A stretch of 64,000 bases of DNA from Mycobacterium sp. DL440 (GCF_011745145.1 NZ_CP050191.1:3861327-3925326), one strand, 5' to 3'. Counted from the stretch's first letter, positions 51,567 through 60,366 are shown. Numbers and translations are program-made. The notes: generated from the letters alone by a model not told the origin.

Positions 51567-51875
51567 ATGAGTTCCGGGACCCAACTCGACCGCACCGGTG
51601 CTGCGACCAGCGTTGCAGAACACCCCGACCGGTTCACGATCGACGTCGACGGCCGGACGGTCGGGCTCGCCGATTACCACGACCGTGACGGCCGCCGAGT
51701 CTTTCCGCACACCGAGGTTGAGCCGCGGTACCGTGGCCGCGGGCTGGCGACGATCCTCATCGCCGAAGCCTTGCGTTCGACCCGCGCCGCAGGGCTGCGA
51801 ATAGTCCCCACGTGCTGGATGGTGGCCGAGTACATCGACAAGCATCCGGAGTATGCCGACATCACGGACCGGTGA
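51567..51875 (+). CDS. Short GNAT-type N-acetyltransferase (YidJ/Yjdj-like)
   Basis: 102 aa from the ATG at 51567 (GGAGGGC upstream). The acetyl-CoA loop is EPRYRGRGLATILIAEAL. It is followed by LRIVPTCWMVAEYIDKHPEY, the diagnostic ending of small GCN5-related acetyltransferases of the YjdJ group, whose Cys in PTC may be catalytic. The N-terminal FTIDVDGRTVGLADYHDRDGRRVFPHTEV matches as well. The substrate is unknown. It converges on the TetR gene at 51897. Confidence 0.85.
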   Translation: MSSGTQLDRTGAATSVAEHPDRFTIDVDGRTVGLADYHDRDGRRVFPHTEVEPRYRGRGLATILIAEALRSTRAAGLRIVPTCWMVAEYIDKHPEYADITDR

Positions 51876-51896
51876 GACGGCGACCTGTCCGCAATT

Positions 51897-52502
51897 TCAA
51901 CGCTGCGCGTCGGCAGCCACCAGCAGCAGGATGGCCTCGGTGAGCCGATCCAGGTAGTCGTCGTCGGCGTTCATCTGCATGACCGACTGGCGCCAATAGA
52001 GCGCTCCCCCGATCATGTCGAGCGCGACGTCGATATCGGCGTCGTCGGCGATCTCGCCGCGCTGCCGGGCCCGCTCAAACAGCTGAGCAGCCTTGTGCCG
52101 GCGGGGTTCTCGGATCTGGTCGGCGATCGTCGCGGCGTAATCAGGATCGCGGGCGGCCTCGGCGAGCAGGTCCGGGATGATGGTGCGGGCCAGCCGATGC
52201 GTGAGCGCCCCGCGCCCGTTCTGCAAGTAGGCCCGGATATCCGCCCGTAATGTCCCGGTGTCGGGGACATCGATCGCTGCGACAGCCACCTTCGTCACAA
52301 GGTCGACGGCCAAGTCCTGCTTCGACTTCCAGCGGCGGTAGATGGCAGCCTTGCCGACGCCGGCGCGTTTCGCCACGGCGTCGACCGACAGCCGTCCGTA
52401 GCCGACGGCGGCCAGCTCCTCGAAGAACGCCGACTCGATCGCGGCGGTTACGTCGTCGAGGAGGACGGGACCGCCCGAGGTCCGGCGCGTTGCTGTGGCC
52501 AC
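51897..52502 (-). CDS. TetR family regulator, divergent from alpha/beta hydrolase
   Basis: 201 aa from a GTG at 52502. The HTH is LSVDAVAKRAGVGKAAIYRRWKSKQDLA at about residues 33-60. The C-terminal domain (HRLARTIIPDLLAEAARDPDYAATI, ALDMIGGALYWRQSVM) is the TetR_C type seen with hydrolase and efflux targets. It faces the hydrolase gene at 52596. A perfect 8-4-8 palindrome lies 16 bp before its start and 57 bp before that of the hydrolase. Longer in-frame starts run into this operator and are rejected. Confidence 0.87.
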   Translation of the reverse strand: MATATRRTSGGPVLLDDVTAAIESAFFEELAAVGYGRLSVDAVAKRAGVGKAAIYRRWKSKQDLAVDLVTKVAVAAIDVPDTGTLRADIRAYLQNGRGALTHRLARTIIPDLLAEAARDPDYAATIADQIREPRRHKAAQLFERARQRGEIADDADIDVALDMIGGALYWRQSVMQMNADDDYLDRLTEAILLLVAADAQR

Positions 52503-52518
52503 GGGCCGATTGTACGAG

Positions 52519-52538
52519 ACGGAACGGTTGCGTTCCGT
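52519..52538. promoter_or_regulatory. TetR operator, 8-4-8 palindrome
   Basis: ACGGAACGGTTGCGTTCCGT is a perfect inverted repeat with a 4-bp spacer between the divergent TetR and hydrolase genes. A half-site, AGTTCCGTTTCGTT (52571-52584), lies at the hydrolase ribosome-binding site. Confidence 0.7.
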
Positions 52539-52595
52539 TTGAATCGGTTCTATCGTAATCGAGACGATGCAGTTCCGTTTCGTTAAGGAGAAGCC

Positions 52596-53804
52596 ATGAA
52601 ATTCCTGTTCGACGACGAGTCGTTCTCGTTCGAAACGCTCCGCGCGGCCGGTTACGCCAATGCCGGCGGCGCCGATCTGGGCGAGATCCTGGTCACCGCA
52701 CGGGCCATCCCCGAAGGGGATGAATCGGCCTGGCACCGCGAATGGAAGGCCACCGCGCAACGGGTCGAGGCGCTCGGCCGCCAATCGCTGGCCGCCGGTC
52801 GCACGGTCAGCGCGCGCGAGGCACTGCTGCGGGCGTCGAACTACTACCGCACCGCCGAGTTCTACCTTCGCGAAAAACCTGCCGATGATCCCGAGGCCAA
52901 GGAACTGTTCAACCGCTCACGCGAGACGTTCCTGGAGGCAATGGCGTTGTTCGACTTCGGTTTTGAACGTATCGCCGTCCCGTACCAGGACACCACACTG
53001 CCCGGGTACCTCTATCTCGTCGACGACTCCGGGCTCCCCCGACCCACCGTCATCTTCAACGGTGGATACGACTCCACGCTCGAAGAGTCCTACGTCGCGC
53101 TCGCCGCCGGGGCCCTGGTGCGCGGGTACAACGTGCTGGCGTTCGACGGACCCGGCCAAGGCGCGGCACTACGCGAACAGGGCCTGACCTTCCGGCCCGA
53201 CTGGGAGGCGGTACTGACCCCGGTGGTGGATTTCGCCCTCACCCGCCCCGAGATCGCGCCCGAGGCAATCGCCGTCTTCGGCTACAGCCTGGGCGGCTAT
53301 CTGGTCGCCCGCGCGGCCGCCTTCGAGAAGCGGCTCGCCGCAGTGATCCTCAACGACGGCGTCCACGACTTCCACGCGGCATTGGCCAACATGATGCCGC
53401 CGTTCCTCGCCGCCTGGATCGACGAAGGCAACGACGAAGCCGCCAATGCGGTGCTCGGGCTACTGATGGCGGTGAATACCCAGACCCGCTGGGCCGTGCG
53501 AAACGGACTGTGGACCTTGGGAATCGACTCACCTGCCGACCTGGCGCGCGCCTTCAGGGCGTACACGATCGCCGACGTGGCCGACCAGATCACCACCCCG
53601 GCGCTGGTGCTCGACGCCGAGAACGACCAGTTCTTCAAGGGCGAGCCCGCACGGGCCGCCGAGGCGATGGTCAACTCCAAGACCACGCTGGTGACGCTCT
53701 ACGAAGCTGACGGCGCCGGCGAACACTGCCATATGGGTGCCGCATCGCGTACGAACCAGGTCATGTTCGACTGGCTCGACGAGCAGTTGAGCACTCAGGC
53801 TTGA
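52596..53804 (+). CDS. Alpha/beta hydrolase with cap domain (2,6-dihydropseudooxynicotine hydrolase / FrsA-like)
   Basis: 402 aa from an ATG with AAGGAG. An N-terminal helical cap (about 1-130, with SAREALLRASNYYRTAEFYLREKPADD) precedes the hydrolase core. The oxyanion block is RPTVIFNGGYDSTLEE, the nucleophile elbow VFGYSLGGYLVARAA, the acid ALVLDAENDQFF and the histidine GAGEHCHMGA. This layout matches C-C or ester hydrolases acting on ring-bearing compounds. It is probably de-repressed by the divergent TetR when its substrate is present. It overlaps the convergent oxidoreductase by 10 bp. Confidence 0.87.
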   Translation: MKFLFDDESFSFETLRAAGYANAGGADLGEILVTARAIPEGDESAWHREWKATAQRVEALGRQSLAAGRTVSAREALLRASNYYRTAEFYLREKPADDPEAKELFNRSRETFLEAMALFDFGFERIAVPYQDTTLPGYLYLVDDSGLPRPTVIFNGGYDSTLEESYVALAAGALVRGYNVLAFDGPGQGAALREQGLTFRPDWEAVLTPVVDFALTRPEIAPEAIAVFGYSLGGYLVARAAAFEKRLAAVILNDGVHDFHAALANMMPPFLAAWIDEGNDEAANAVLGLLMAVNTQTRWAVRNGLWTLGIDSPADLARAFRAYTIADVADQITTPALVLDAENDQFFKGEPARAAEAMVNSKTTLVTLYEADGAGEHCHMGAASRTNQVMFDWLDEQLSTQA

Positions 53805-54937
53805 GGGGTTACCAAATATTTCTCGCCGGTGGCCTTCTTGAGGTAGTTGTGAAACACGTCGGGCTTGAGCATGTCAGCCAGTGAGACCTCTTGTGTGTAA
53901 GTGCTGGCGAACGTCGTGGTGAGTTCCGCGGCGACGCGGGCGCGCAGCTGGGCAATGGTCTCCGGGCCGGCGCCGGCGAGAAACGGGGTGAGCAGCCAAC
54001 CGCCGACGCCCCAGGCCATCCCGAAGTTGCGGGTCAGGACGGTGGGGCCGGTGTCGAGACTGCCGTAGATGTACACCTGCTTGTGGACAGCGGACCCGTA
54101 TCGGGAGTACTGGGTGGCGGTCGCGTTGGCGGCCTGCTCCATGCCGTTGAGGATCTGACTCGCCAAGGTGCCGCCACCGGTGGCGTCGAACGCCAGCGTT
54201 GCCGACGTCGCCTTGAGGGCCTCGACGAGATCAGCCTCGAATGACGTTGACGCCGAGTTGCACACATGCTCCGCGCCAAGGCCGCGCAGGATTTCCTCCT
54301 GCTCGGCCTTGCGGACGATGTTGACCAGCGGCACCCCGTCGGCGAGGCAGGCCTTGACGAGCATCTGGCCCAGATTCGACGCCGCAGCCGTGTGCACCAG
54401 CGCCGAATGTCCTTCGCGGCGCATGGTTTCCAGCATGCCCAGCGCGGTGAGGGGGTTGACGAAAGACGATGCCCCGTCCTTGGCTGTGGCGCCGTCGGGC
54501 AGGACCAGACACGCCGCGGCGTTGACCACGCGGTACTGCGCGTACATGGCGCCGCCGGCGACCCCCACCGTCTTGCCCAGCAGTGCTTGCGCCTGCGCCG
54601 ATTCCCCGGCCGCCACCACGGTGCCCGCGCCTTCGTTGCCGACCGGGAGCGAGTCGCCGACGCGTACCGACAGACCGGCCAGCGCCCCTTCTCGCAGCGG
54701 CGCGGTGACCACGGGACGGTCCGGAGTACCTGTGACCGTCGCCGCCGACATGTCGGCGGCACTGGGAATCAGCAGGCCCAGGTCCGACGGGTTGATCGGC
54801 GACGCTTCGACCCGGACCACAACTTCGTCGGCGTTCGGCTTTGGCACGGCCACGTCGTGCAGTGATAACTCAAGCGTGCCGTCAGATGTCACCAGCGACC
54901 GGAGTTCCAGAGCGGTCGCGGGTAGTTCCTCGGTCAT
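53795..54937 (-). CDS. Zinc-free MDR oxidoreductase (quinone/enoyl reductase-like)
   Basis: 380 aa. N-terminal GroES-like domain (PNADEVVVRVEASPINPSDLGLL, GNEGAGTVVAAG). The Rossmann domain has SALVHTAAASNLGQMLVKAC in place of the usual GxGxxG loop, then LVNIVRKAEQEEILRGLGAEHVCNS and LAFDATGGG. The zinc-ligand cysteines are absent, as in quinone oxidoreductases. Reduction of an enone or quinone with NADPH is likely. The substrate is unknown. Convergent overlap of 10 bp with the hydrolase gene. Confidence 0.88.
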   Translation of the reverse strand: MTEELPATALELRSLVTSDGTLELSLHDVAVPKPNADEVVVRVEASPINPSDLGLLIPSAADMSAATVTGTPDRPVVTAPLREGALAGLSVRVGDSLPVGNEGAGTVVAAGESAQAQALLGKTVGVAGGAMYAQYRVVNAAACLVLPDGATAKDGASSFVNPLTALGMLETMRREGHSALVHTAAASNLGQMLVKACLADGVPLVNIVRKAEQEEILRGLGAEHVCNSASTSFEADLVEALKATSATLAFDATGGGTLASQILNGMEQAANATATQYSRYGSAVHKQVYIYGSLDTGPTVLTRNFGMAWGVGGWLLTPFLAGAGPETIAQLRARVAAELTTTFASTYTQEVSLADMLKPDVFHNYLKKATGEKYLVTPQA

Positions 54938-54965
54938 GCTTGAACACTACGTCCGTTGCGCAGCG

Positions 54966-56819
54966 CTACACCGAGCATTTGCCCCCGGTGAACAGATCAC
55001 AGGTGGTTTCCAGTCCGTTGAGCACACCGGCCGGGATCGCAGAGATGAAATCGGTGACGCTGATGGCGTGCAAGGACGTGAGGTCGGTGGCCTTCTGCGT
55101 GCCGATCAGCACCGCTACCGCGTCACCCTCTGGGGTGGTGATCGTGAACGAGTCGTCCCCGTCGCCGTACTGGCCCGCACAGTCGGCTTGGCAGGTCCCG
55201 GTCGTGGGATCGATCTTGTCGTCAAACATGTCGTTGATCCATCCGGCGGACAAATCGCGGACAGCCAACGGGTTCTGCGGCTGCGGGAATCCGGCGATGG
55301 CGTAGGCGGCGACCTGGATCAGCGGATTACCGCCCTGCATCGGGTCCATGTGCACGCCGCCTTCGAGCACGACGCCGGTGAACTGCCCCGGTCGAGCTTC
55401 TGTCAGCTGGTCGTTGACGTCGCTGAACACGTTGAGGAAGTTGAGCGGGGCACCGATCTCGTAGATCGGGATGTAGTCGTTCGGGTCGTCGTCGCTCGGA
55501 TCGGCGGTGCCGTTCATTTCCAGCTTGTCCAGCCGGTCCATGGCATCGGGGATGATCGAGCCCATCGGCACGGCGTCGTAGATCACCACTCCGGCAAGAT
55601 CGTTGGGCGCATCCAGACCCTGATCGCGCCGGCGGGTCAAACCCTCGGCGTAGTACCCGGCCACCCCGGGGGCGAACCCGCCGCCCAACGAGTGCCCGAC
55701 GAGGACGAACTGCATCGGCACATCGAGATTCTCGGCTCGGCCGGCCTTCAACTCGGCCGTGTCCATGCTGGCGTTGAGGGCGGTGCGGTCAGGATCGAGG
55801 AACAGCTGGGCGACCGCCTCGTGCAGGTTGTCGCCGCCGAGCCACATTCCGTCGGCCTCGAACGGGTTCGACGTGAACGTGGTGGTGACGACGACGCTGT
55901 TGGTCGTCTGGGCCAGATATGACGCGGTGTAGCTGTAGAGCGGCCCGTTCGCCAGGAAGCCGTGCTGCAGGTAGATCAGCCGGGTTGGTGGCTCACCATT
56001 CGCGGAAGTCGGGAAATACCAGTTGGATTCGACTTCGTGCCCTTCGGAGATGACCAGCGTGGACGTGCTCACCTCGACCGAGTCCCGCAGTGCGGGCGGT
56101 ACCACCGGGTCGCCGCCGACGGCCCGCTCCAAAGTGGCCAGGGTGTCGAAGATCGCGCCGCTGATCACCGACAGCGGCTTGGGATAGTTCTGCGGCTCAG
56201 GGTTGAGGGTCAGTGCGCCGAGGCTGCGGATCACGTCGTGGATCGCCTCGACGGGATCTGGCCGCGCTGGAGTCGCTGCCGTCGAGGTGGTGCTCTGCAC
56301 CGCACCAATCTGCTTGTCGCGCAGCTCAGTTGCCGACTTCAGCCGCCACGTCGGGGCGCTCACGCTTTCCCTTGGCTCCGCCGGCGCCGGCCGGATGCTG
56401 ATCGGCGGCCGGACCCGAACCTCGGCCGCGCGTGGTGGCTGCTCGGTGACACCGCGACCGGCATCGTCGATGGCGTCGCCGGTGGAATCGCCCACGTCGC
56501 GCACTGCCTTCCGAACATCGCGGACCGAATCCCGAATCACGTTGCGGGCCTTCGCCCGAACCGCCTCGGCGCGTTGGCCGGTGGCAGCCTTGGGGTTGGC
56601 GTCACCGGCGGTAGCTTTTGAAACCTCAGGTTTCGCGCGCTTCTTCACGTGCCGCTGGTGGGTCTGCTTGGCAGAGTTGGTCTGGCTCGCCGATGGCTTC
56701 GTACCCTGTTTCGACCCGCCGTCATCGTCGGCATGAGCTGTGCCCGCCCCGGCGAGCACAGCAGCCGACAATCCCGCCGTGAACACCCCGGCTCCAACCC
56801 ACACTCCTACTCGCGTCAT
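54966..56819 (-). CDS. Large exported lipase-like alpha/beta hydrolase
   Basis: 617 aa from the ATG at 56819 (GGGGGAAGA upstream). The signal peptide MTRVGVWVGAGVFTAGLSAAV ends near TAHADDD. A long basic, Ala/Lys-rich region (about 35-190) contains RAEAVRAKARNVIRDSVRDVRKAVRD and may contact the envelope. The hydrolase domain follows, with LIYLQHGFLANGPLYSYT and the serine elbow VLVGHSLGGGFAPG. It continues with GVVIYDAVPMGS and VVLEGGVHMDPM as candidate acid/His regions. C-terminal cysteines (GTCQADC, TTCDLFTGGKC) may pair. Secreted lipase or esterase, substrate unknown. Confidence 0.82.
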   Translation of the reverse strand: MTRVGVWVGAGVFTAGLSAAVLAGAGTAHADDDGGSKQGTKPSASQTNSAKQTHQRHVKKRAKPEVSKATAGDANPKAATGQRAEAVRAKARNVIRDSVRDVRKAVRDVGDSTGDAIDDAGRGVTEQPPRAAEVRVRPPISIRPAPAEPRESVSAPTWRLKSATELRDKQIGAVQSTTSTAATPARPDPVEAIHDVIRSLGALTLNPEPQNYPKPLSVISGAIFDTLATLERAVGGDPVVPPALRDSVEVSTSTLVISEGHEVESNWYFPTSANGEPPTRLIYLQHGFLANGPLYSYTASYLAQTTNSVVVTTTFTSNPFEADGMWLGGDNLHEAVAQLFLDPDRTALNASMDTAELKAGRAENLDVPMQFVLVGHSLGGGFAPGVAGYYAEGLTRRRDQGLDAPNDLAGVVIYDAVPMGSIIPDAMDRLDKLEMNGTADPSDDDPNDYIPIYEIGAPLNFLNVFSDVNDQLTEARPGQFTGVVLEGGVHMDPMQGGNPLIQVAAYAIAGFPQPQNPLAVRDLSAGWINDMFDDKIDPTTGTCQADCAGQYGDGDDSFTITTPEGDAVAVLIGTQKATDLTSLHAISVTDFISAIPAGVLNGLETTCDLFTGGKCSV

Positions 56820-56922
56820 TCTTCCCCCCGTTACATAGACGCCGATCTCTGTCACGCTAGCGGGAAGCCGCGGCTTTCCGGAGGCGATTCGGCAAGTCGC
56901 GGTTGAGCTGGCCAATAGTCGA

Positions 56923-56934
56923 GTAGCGCACTAC
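56923..56934. repeat. 12-bp near-palindrome GTAGCGCACTAC, second site
   Basis: Lies 61 bp upstream of the M64 peptidase start, in the intergene shared with the exported lipase gene. It differs from the 35193 site at one base, and both are followed by GC. Confidence 0.35.
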
Positions 56935-56995
56935 GCGTTTACTTCCGCCCACCACGGAGCATCGTTGGAACTTCACCGGATGAGTGGGGGCCGAG

Positions 56996-59137
56996 ATGCC
57001 AGACAGCGTGACCGTCCTGCAGGACGTGGGGACAGGGTTGTTCAGTTTCAAGAAGACGCTGGCGATTCTCGGCGACGGTTTCGCGGCGGGCGCCGACCAG
57101 ACTATCTACAACAACTACGTGCGTGACGTCGTGATGAAGCAGGTCTTCGGGGCGGCCAGCTATTACAACGAGGATGCTGCCGCGTGGAACATCCGGCGGG
57201 TCAACCTCGAATCGAAGCACTCGGGTGCGAGCGAGCGCACGTGGAACGATGCGGGGACACCGACCGACATCTCCGATGACACGTCCACGGACAGCATCTT
57301 CGACACCGCGCTGAACATCATCGCCAACGGCGCGTGGTGGCATAACTGGTTCGAGGACGGAACCGGTACCAGTACCCGGATCAGCAACGCGATCAACAAG
57401 TGGGCCCCGGGCGCCGATTTCACCCTGATCATCGTCAACTCGAAGAAACCGGGCGGATTGCGCACCGGCACCACCCTCAAGGTCACGCTGAAGGAGGGGT
57501 GGTCAACCATCGCCCACGAATTCGGGCACGGCTTCGGCAATCTGGCTGACGAGTACAGCGCCAACGGCAAAGGAGCCTTGACCGATTCCGATCCGGGCAG
57601 GGTGAACGTCACGCTCGAAACGAAGCGGTCCAAACTCAAATGGAACAACTTCGTCAATCCCTCGACGCCGGTACCCACCGGTGTGGGAGCGGCCGCCGGT
57701 TGGACCGTCGGCACCAAGCCCGCCGGGTGGGACGATGCCTCCGACGCCGGATTGTTCGAGGGCGGCCACACGTTCGAGACCGGGATCTACCGTCCGGTGA
57801 TCGACTGCCGCATGAACAGCAACGTCCCGGATTTCTGCCCGGTCTGCTACACGGAACTCAAGAAGAGCTATCGCCTCGCCGCCGACCACGACTTCCGCAA
57901 GCCGGTGCCGGGACGGTTCACCTCCGCTGTCGGTTCGGAATTCATCGTCCCGGAGAATCGTGCGTTGACCGTGTACCGAGCCGACGGCAACCGGTGGGAA
58001 CACAAGAAGACCACCGCCGCAGCGGTCCCCGGCATCTGGGCCATCCGCCCCGGCGATACCTACCTCGCGGCGGATTTCGACGGCGACGGCCGCGACGAGC
58101 TGGTCGTATTCAACTCCACCGACTGGGTTTTCCCGTATCTGGCGCTGATCAAGGTGAACACCGACGGCACAATGCGCGTGCTGGCCCGCTACGACGGGGA
58201 CATCCCCGGGTGGGGCGGGTTCGCGCGAAACGATCGGCTGATCGCCGGTGACTTCAACGGCGACGGAAAGGTCGACCTGCTGATCTACAACTTCGACGAC
58301 TGGTCGACGCCTTATGTGGCGACGTTGATGTCGACCGGCACCGGATTCACCCAGAGCCGCCGCTACGACGGCGACATCCCCGGGTGGGGCGGGCTGGCCC
58401 GCCACGACCAGATCTTCGTCGGCGATTTCGGGGGCACCAACCACGACGACCTGCTGATCTGGAACGCGAAGGACTGGAGCAGCAAGTACCTGGGCCTGTT
58501 CCGGATGAGGCGTGGAGCGTTCAGCTGCATCCGGTTGTGGGAGAACGATATTCCAGGCTGGGGTGGTTTCGCCGAGCACGACCGATTCATCGTCGGCGAC
58601 TTCAACGGCGACGGGAAGGACGACCTGTACCTCTTCAACGGTACCGACTGGGCGAACCCGTACCTGGCGATGTTCCGTTCCACTGGAAGCGATTTCACCC
58701 GTAGTCGAATGTTCGACGGCGACGTCCCCGGCTGGGGCGGGATGCGTCAGGGTGACCAGTTCCTGGCCGCCGACCTCACCGGCAGCGGGAAGGTCGGGTT
58801 GTTCGCCTGGAACATGGTCGACTGGTCGCACACCTACGCCGGGCGGATGATCTCCAGCGGCGCCAACCTGTCGGCAGACTTCCGCGAGGACTGGATCGGC
58901 GAGTGGCACTTGGGCGCGTCGAACGTCTTCAACCGGGTACCCACTTATGAGCGGTTCCGTCCGCCGGTGGGCGAAGGGCGCCGGATACTGCCCGGCCCGA
59001 TCATCTTGCGCGGTCCAGACCGCGTGCTGGTGCACAACCGTGACTGGCTGGGCACTTTCCGCGGCGTCCAGCCGCTGAGGCTGAACTGCATCTACAACAA
59101 ATGGGTGCACAACTACCGGTACGGCAGAAACTGGTGA
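56996..59137 (+). CDS. M64-family zinc metallopeptidase with FG-GAP (integrin-like) repeats
   Basis: 713 aa from the ATG at 56996 (GGGGG upstream). The peptidase domain (about 15-300) has the zinc signature HEFGHGFGNLADEY at 174-187, matching HExGHxxxxLxDEY of M64 (IgA-peptidase-type) enzymes, and an N-terminal TLAILGDGF block usual for them. The C-terminal half holds four clear tandem repeats of exactly 58 residues (first starting at 58193), with GDIPGWGG and calcium-loop DFNGDGK motifs, plus a degenerate leading copy. No signal peptide is visible. The partner gene overlaps the stop. Substrate unknown. Confidence 0.87.
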   Translation: MPDSVTVLQDVGTGLFSFKKTLAILGDGFAAGADQTIYNNYVRDVVMKQVFGAASYYNEDAAAWNIRRVNLESKHSGASERTWNDAGTPTDISDDTSTDSIFDTALNIIANGAWWHNWFEDGTGTSTRISNAINKWAPGADFTLIIVNSKKPGGLRTGTTLKVTLKEGWSTIAHEFGHGFGNLADEYSANGKGALTDSDPGRVNVTLETKRSKLKWNNFVNPSTPVPTGVGAAAGWTVGTKPAGWDDASDAGLFEGGHTFETGIYRPVIDCRMNSNVPDFCPVCYTELKKSYRLAADHDFRKPVPGRFTSAVGSEFIVPENRALTVYRADGNRWEHKKTTAAAVPGIWAIRPGDTYLAADFDGDGRDELVVFNSTDWVFPYLALIKVNTDGTMRVLARYDGDIPGWGGFARNDRLIAGDFNGDGKVDLLIYNFDDWSTPYVATLMSTGTGFTQSRRYDGDIPGWGGLARHDQIFVGDFGGTNHDDLLIWNAKDWSSKYLGLFRMRRGAFSCIRLWENDIPGWGGFAEHDRFIVGDFNGDGKDDLYLFNGTDWANPYLAMFRSTGSDFTRSRMFDGDVPGWGGMRQGDQFLAADLTGSGKVGLFAWNMVDWSHTYAGRMISSGANLSADFREDWIGEWHLGASNVFNRVPTYERFRPPVGEGRRILPGPIILRGPDRVLVHNRDWLGTFRGVQPLRLNCIYNKWVHNYRYGRNW

Positions 59138-59148
59138 TGGAGACGAAG

Positions 59149-59877
59149 ATGACTGATTCGACTGAACGGCCGTCGAAGAACCTGCGCCGGCGACGGCAGT
59201 TGGGCACCACCACCGACGGGTTCGCCCGTGGTGAGTCCAAGGACGGCGGCACTCTGTCGGCGCTGCGCCGGGAGCAGACTGGACGTAGCAAGCCCTCAGT
59301 GACAGCGTCGCAGGCGCTGTACGGCCGCGGCACCACCGCGAAGAAGAAATGGGGTCCCCAGGTGGCACCGGAACCCGAAGCGGGCGACCAGACCCGCAGT
59401 GTCCGCCTTCGTCTGCAGGTGCGCCGCGGCCGAATCACCGTGCTGGACAGTGCCGTTGTCGAGGCCCCCGCTCCGGATGAGGCCGAGGTGCGCGGCTCGA
59501 CGTTTCTCGAGGTGCGCGCCGGTGATCAGGTGATCGCGCTGCAGCCGCTGATCGACCCCGGGCTCAGCATCGGCATTGCCGACCCGGCGGATTCGGCCGA
59601 TGACTTCCGCGGGCATCGGGTCGTGCGTGAATCGAGCTGGGAGACTGCGATTCGCGTCCCCATCGGGGCGCTCGCAACCTTCGCACCGAGCGATCTCTCG
59701 ATCTCGATATTCGAGGTCCCGGAGCATATGGTGCTCGACGGGCGGTCGCCGCAGTCGGTTGCCTCCCGGGTGAAGGCGACGACCGAGTTGGCCCGCAGTC
59801 CACAGCTGCGGGCCCGGGATCTCCCCGACGGGGTGTTCGGTGGATCCGGTCGCAAACGACCGTCACGTGAGCGCTAG
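59149..59877 (+). CDS. Partner of the M64 peptidase, unknown function
   Basis: 242 aa from the ATG at 59149 (GGAGACGAAG upstream); an ATG at 59137 overlapping the peptidase stop (TGATG) is nearly as good. The basic N-terminus (RPSKNLRRRRQLGTTTDGFARGESKDGG) is disordered-looking. The rest is a probable beta-sandwich: VRLRLQVRRGRITVLDSAVVEAP, STFLEVRAGDQVIALQPLIDPG and LSISIFEVPEHMVLD. No family is recognised. The coupling suggests an inhibitor, adaptor or substrate of the peptidase. Its stop codon shares a CTAG with the convergent gene. Confidence 0.65.
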   Translation: MTDSTERPSKNLRRRRQLGTTTDGFARGESKDGGTLSALRREQTGRSKPSVTASQALYGRGTTAKKKWGPQVAPEPEAGDQTRSVRLRLQVRRGRITVLDSAVVEAPAPDEAEVRGSTFLEVRAGDQVIALQPLIDPGLSIGIADPADSADDFRGHRVVRESSWETAIRVPIGALATFAPSDLSISIFEVPEHMVLDGRSPQSVASRVKATTELARSPQLRARDLPDGVFGGSGRKRPSRER

Positions 59878-60317
59878 CCGAGTTCGAGCGAATCGCGCGA
59901 CATCCGGAAGAAGTGTCCGCTGCCGGTGTCGGTGCAGCTGACGCCTGCGGGCTGCGACTCGCACTTCATCGGGCCGGCCGAACGCGTCTGGCCGTATGCC
60001 AAAGTGGGCATCCCGGGGTCGAAGATCGTGTCGCCGTGGCAGTGCACCTCGGGCGCGCTACCCGGTTTCAGGCTGACGCGGTCGCCCCAGTCCAGATGGC
60101 AGTCCGCCGGCTTGGCCGGCGGGGTGTAGGTGTGGTCCCGGATCTCGCAGACGACGCCGTTGCTGCCGTCGAAGCCGTTCGGGACCAGACACCAGATGTT
60201 GCCCGACGGGGTGACGAACTTGGGTGGCGCCGGGCAGGCGTTCGCGGTTGCGGGAAAGGCGACGATGGCCGCCGCCGCGGTGAGGACGGGGATGAGGTGA
60301 CGCCGGTGTGTGCTCAT
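59874..60317 (-). CDS. Exported DUF6636-type protein, candidate SARP target
   Basis: 147 aa from the ATG at 60317. The signal peptide HLIPVLTAAAAIVAFPATANA is followed by CPAPPKFVTPSGNIWCLVPNGFDGSNGVVCEIRDHTYTPPAKPADCHLDWGD, the conserved core of mycobacterial DUF6636 proteins, with eight cysteines in all. A C-terminal SCTDTGSGHFFRMSRDSLELG completes the domain. Function unknown. A 27-bp motif starting 22 bp upstream of the ATG is nearly the same as one upstream of the three-domain gene at 60867-62795. Its stop TAG shares the palindrome CTAG with the convergent gene. Confidence 0.8.
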   Translation of the reverse strand: MSTHRRHLIPVLTAAAAIVAFPATANACPAPPKFVTPSGNIWCLVPNGFDGSNGVVCEIRDHTYTPPAKPADCHLDWGDRVSLKPGSAPEVHCHGDTIFDPGMPTLAYGQTRSAGPMKCESQPAGVSCTDTGSGHFFRMSRDSLELG

Positions 60318-60339
60318 GGCATCGAGCATGCGGGGGCCG

Positions 60340-60366
60340 CCTTGCGGATTTCTCAATGGAATCTTG
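60340..60366. promoter_or_regulatory. Candidate SARP-binding motif, copy A
   Basis: On the minus strand CAAGAT...TTGAGAAATCCGCAAGG matches copy B (62817-62843) at 22 of 27 bases. It ends 22 bp before the ATG of the DUF6636 gene and overlaps the last codons of the racemase relic. CAAG blocks recur with a 22-bp period, as SARP operators do. Confidence 0.6.
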
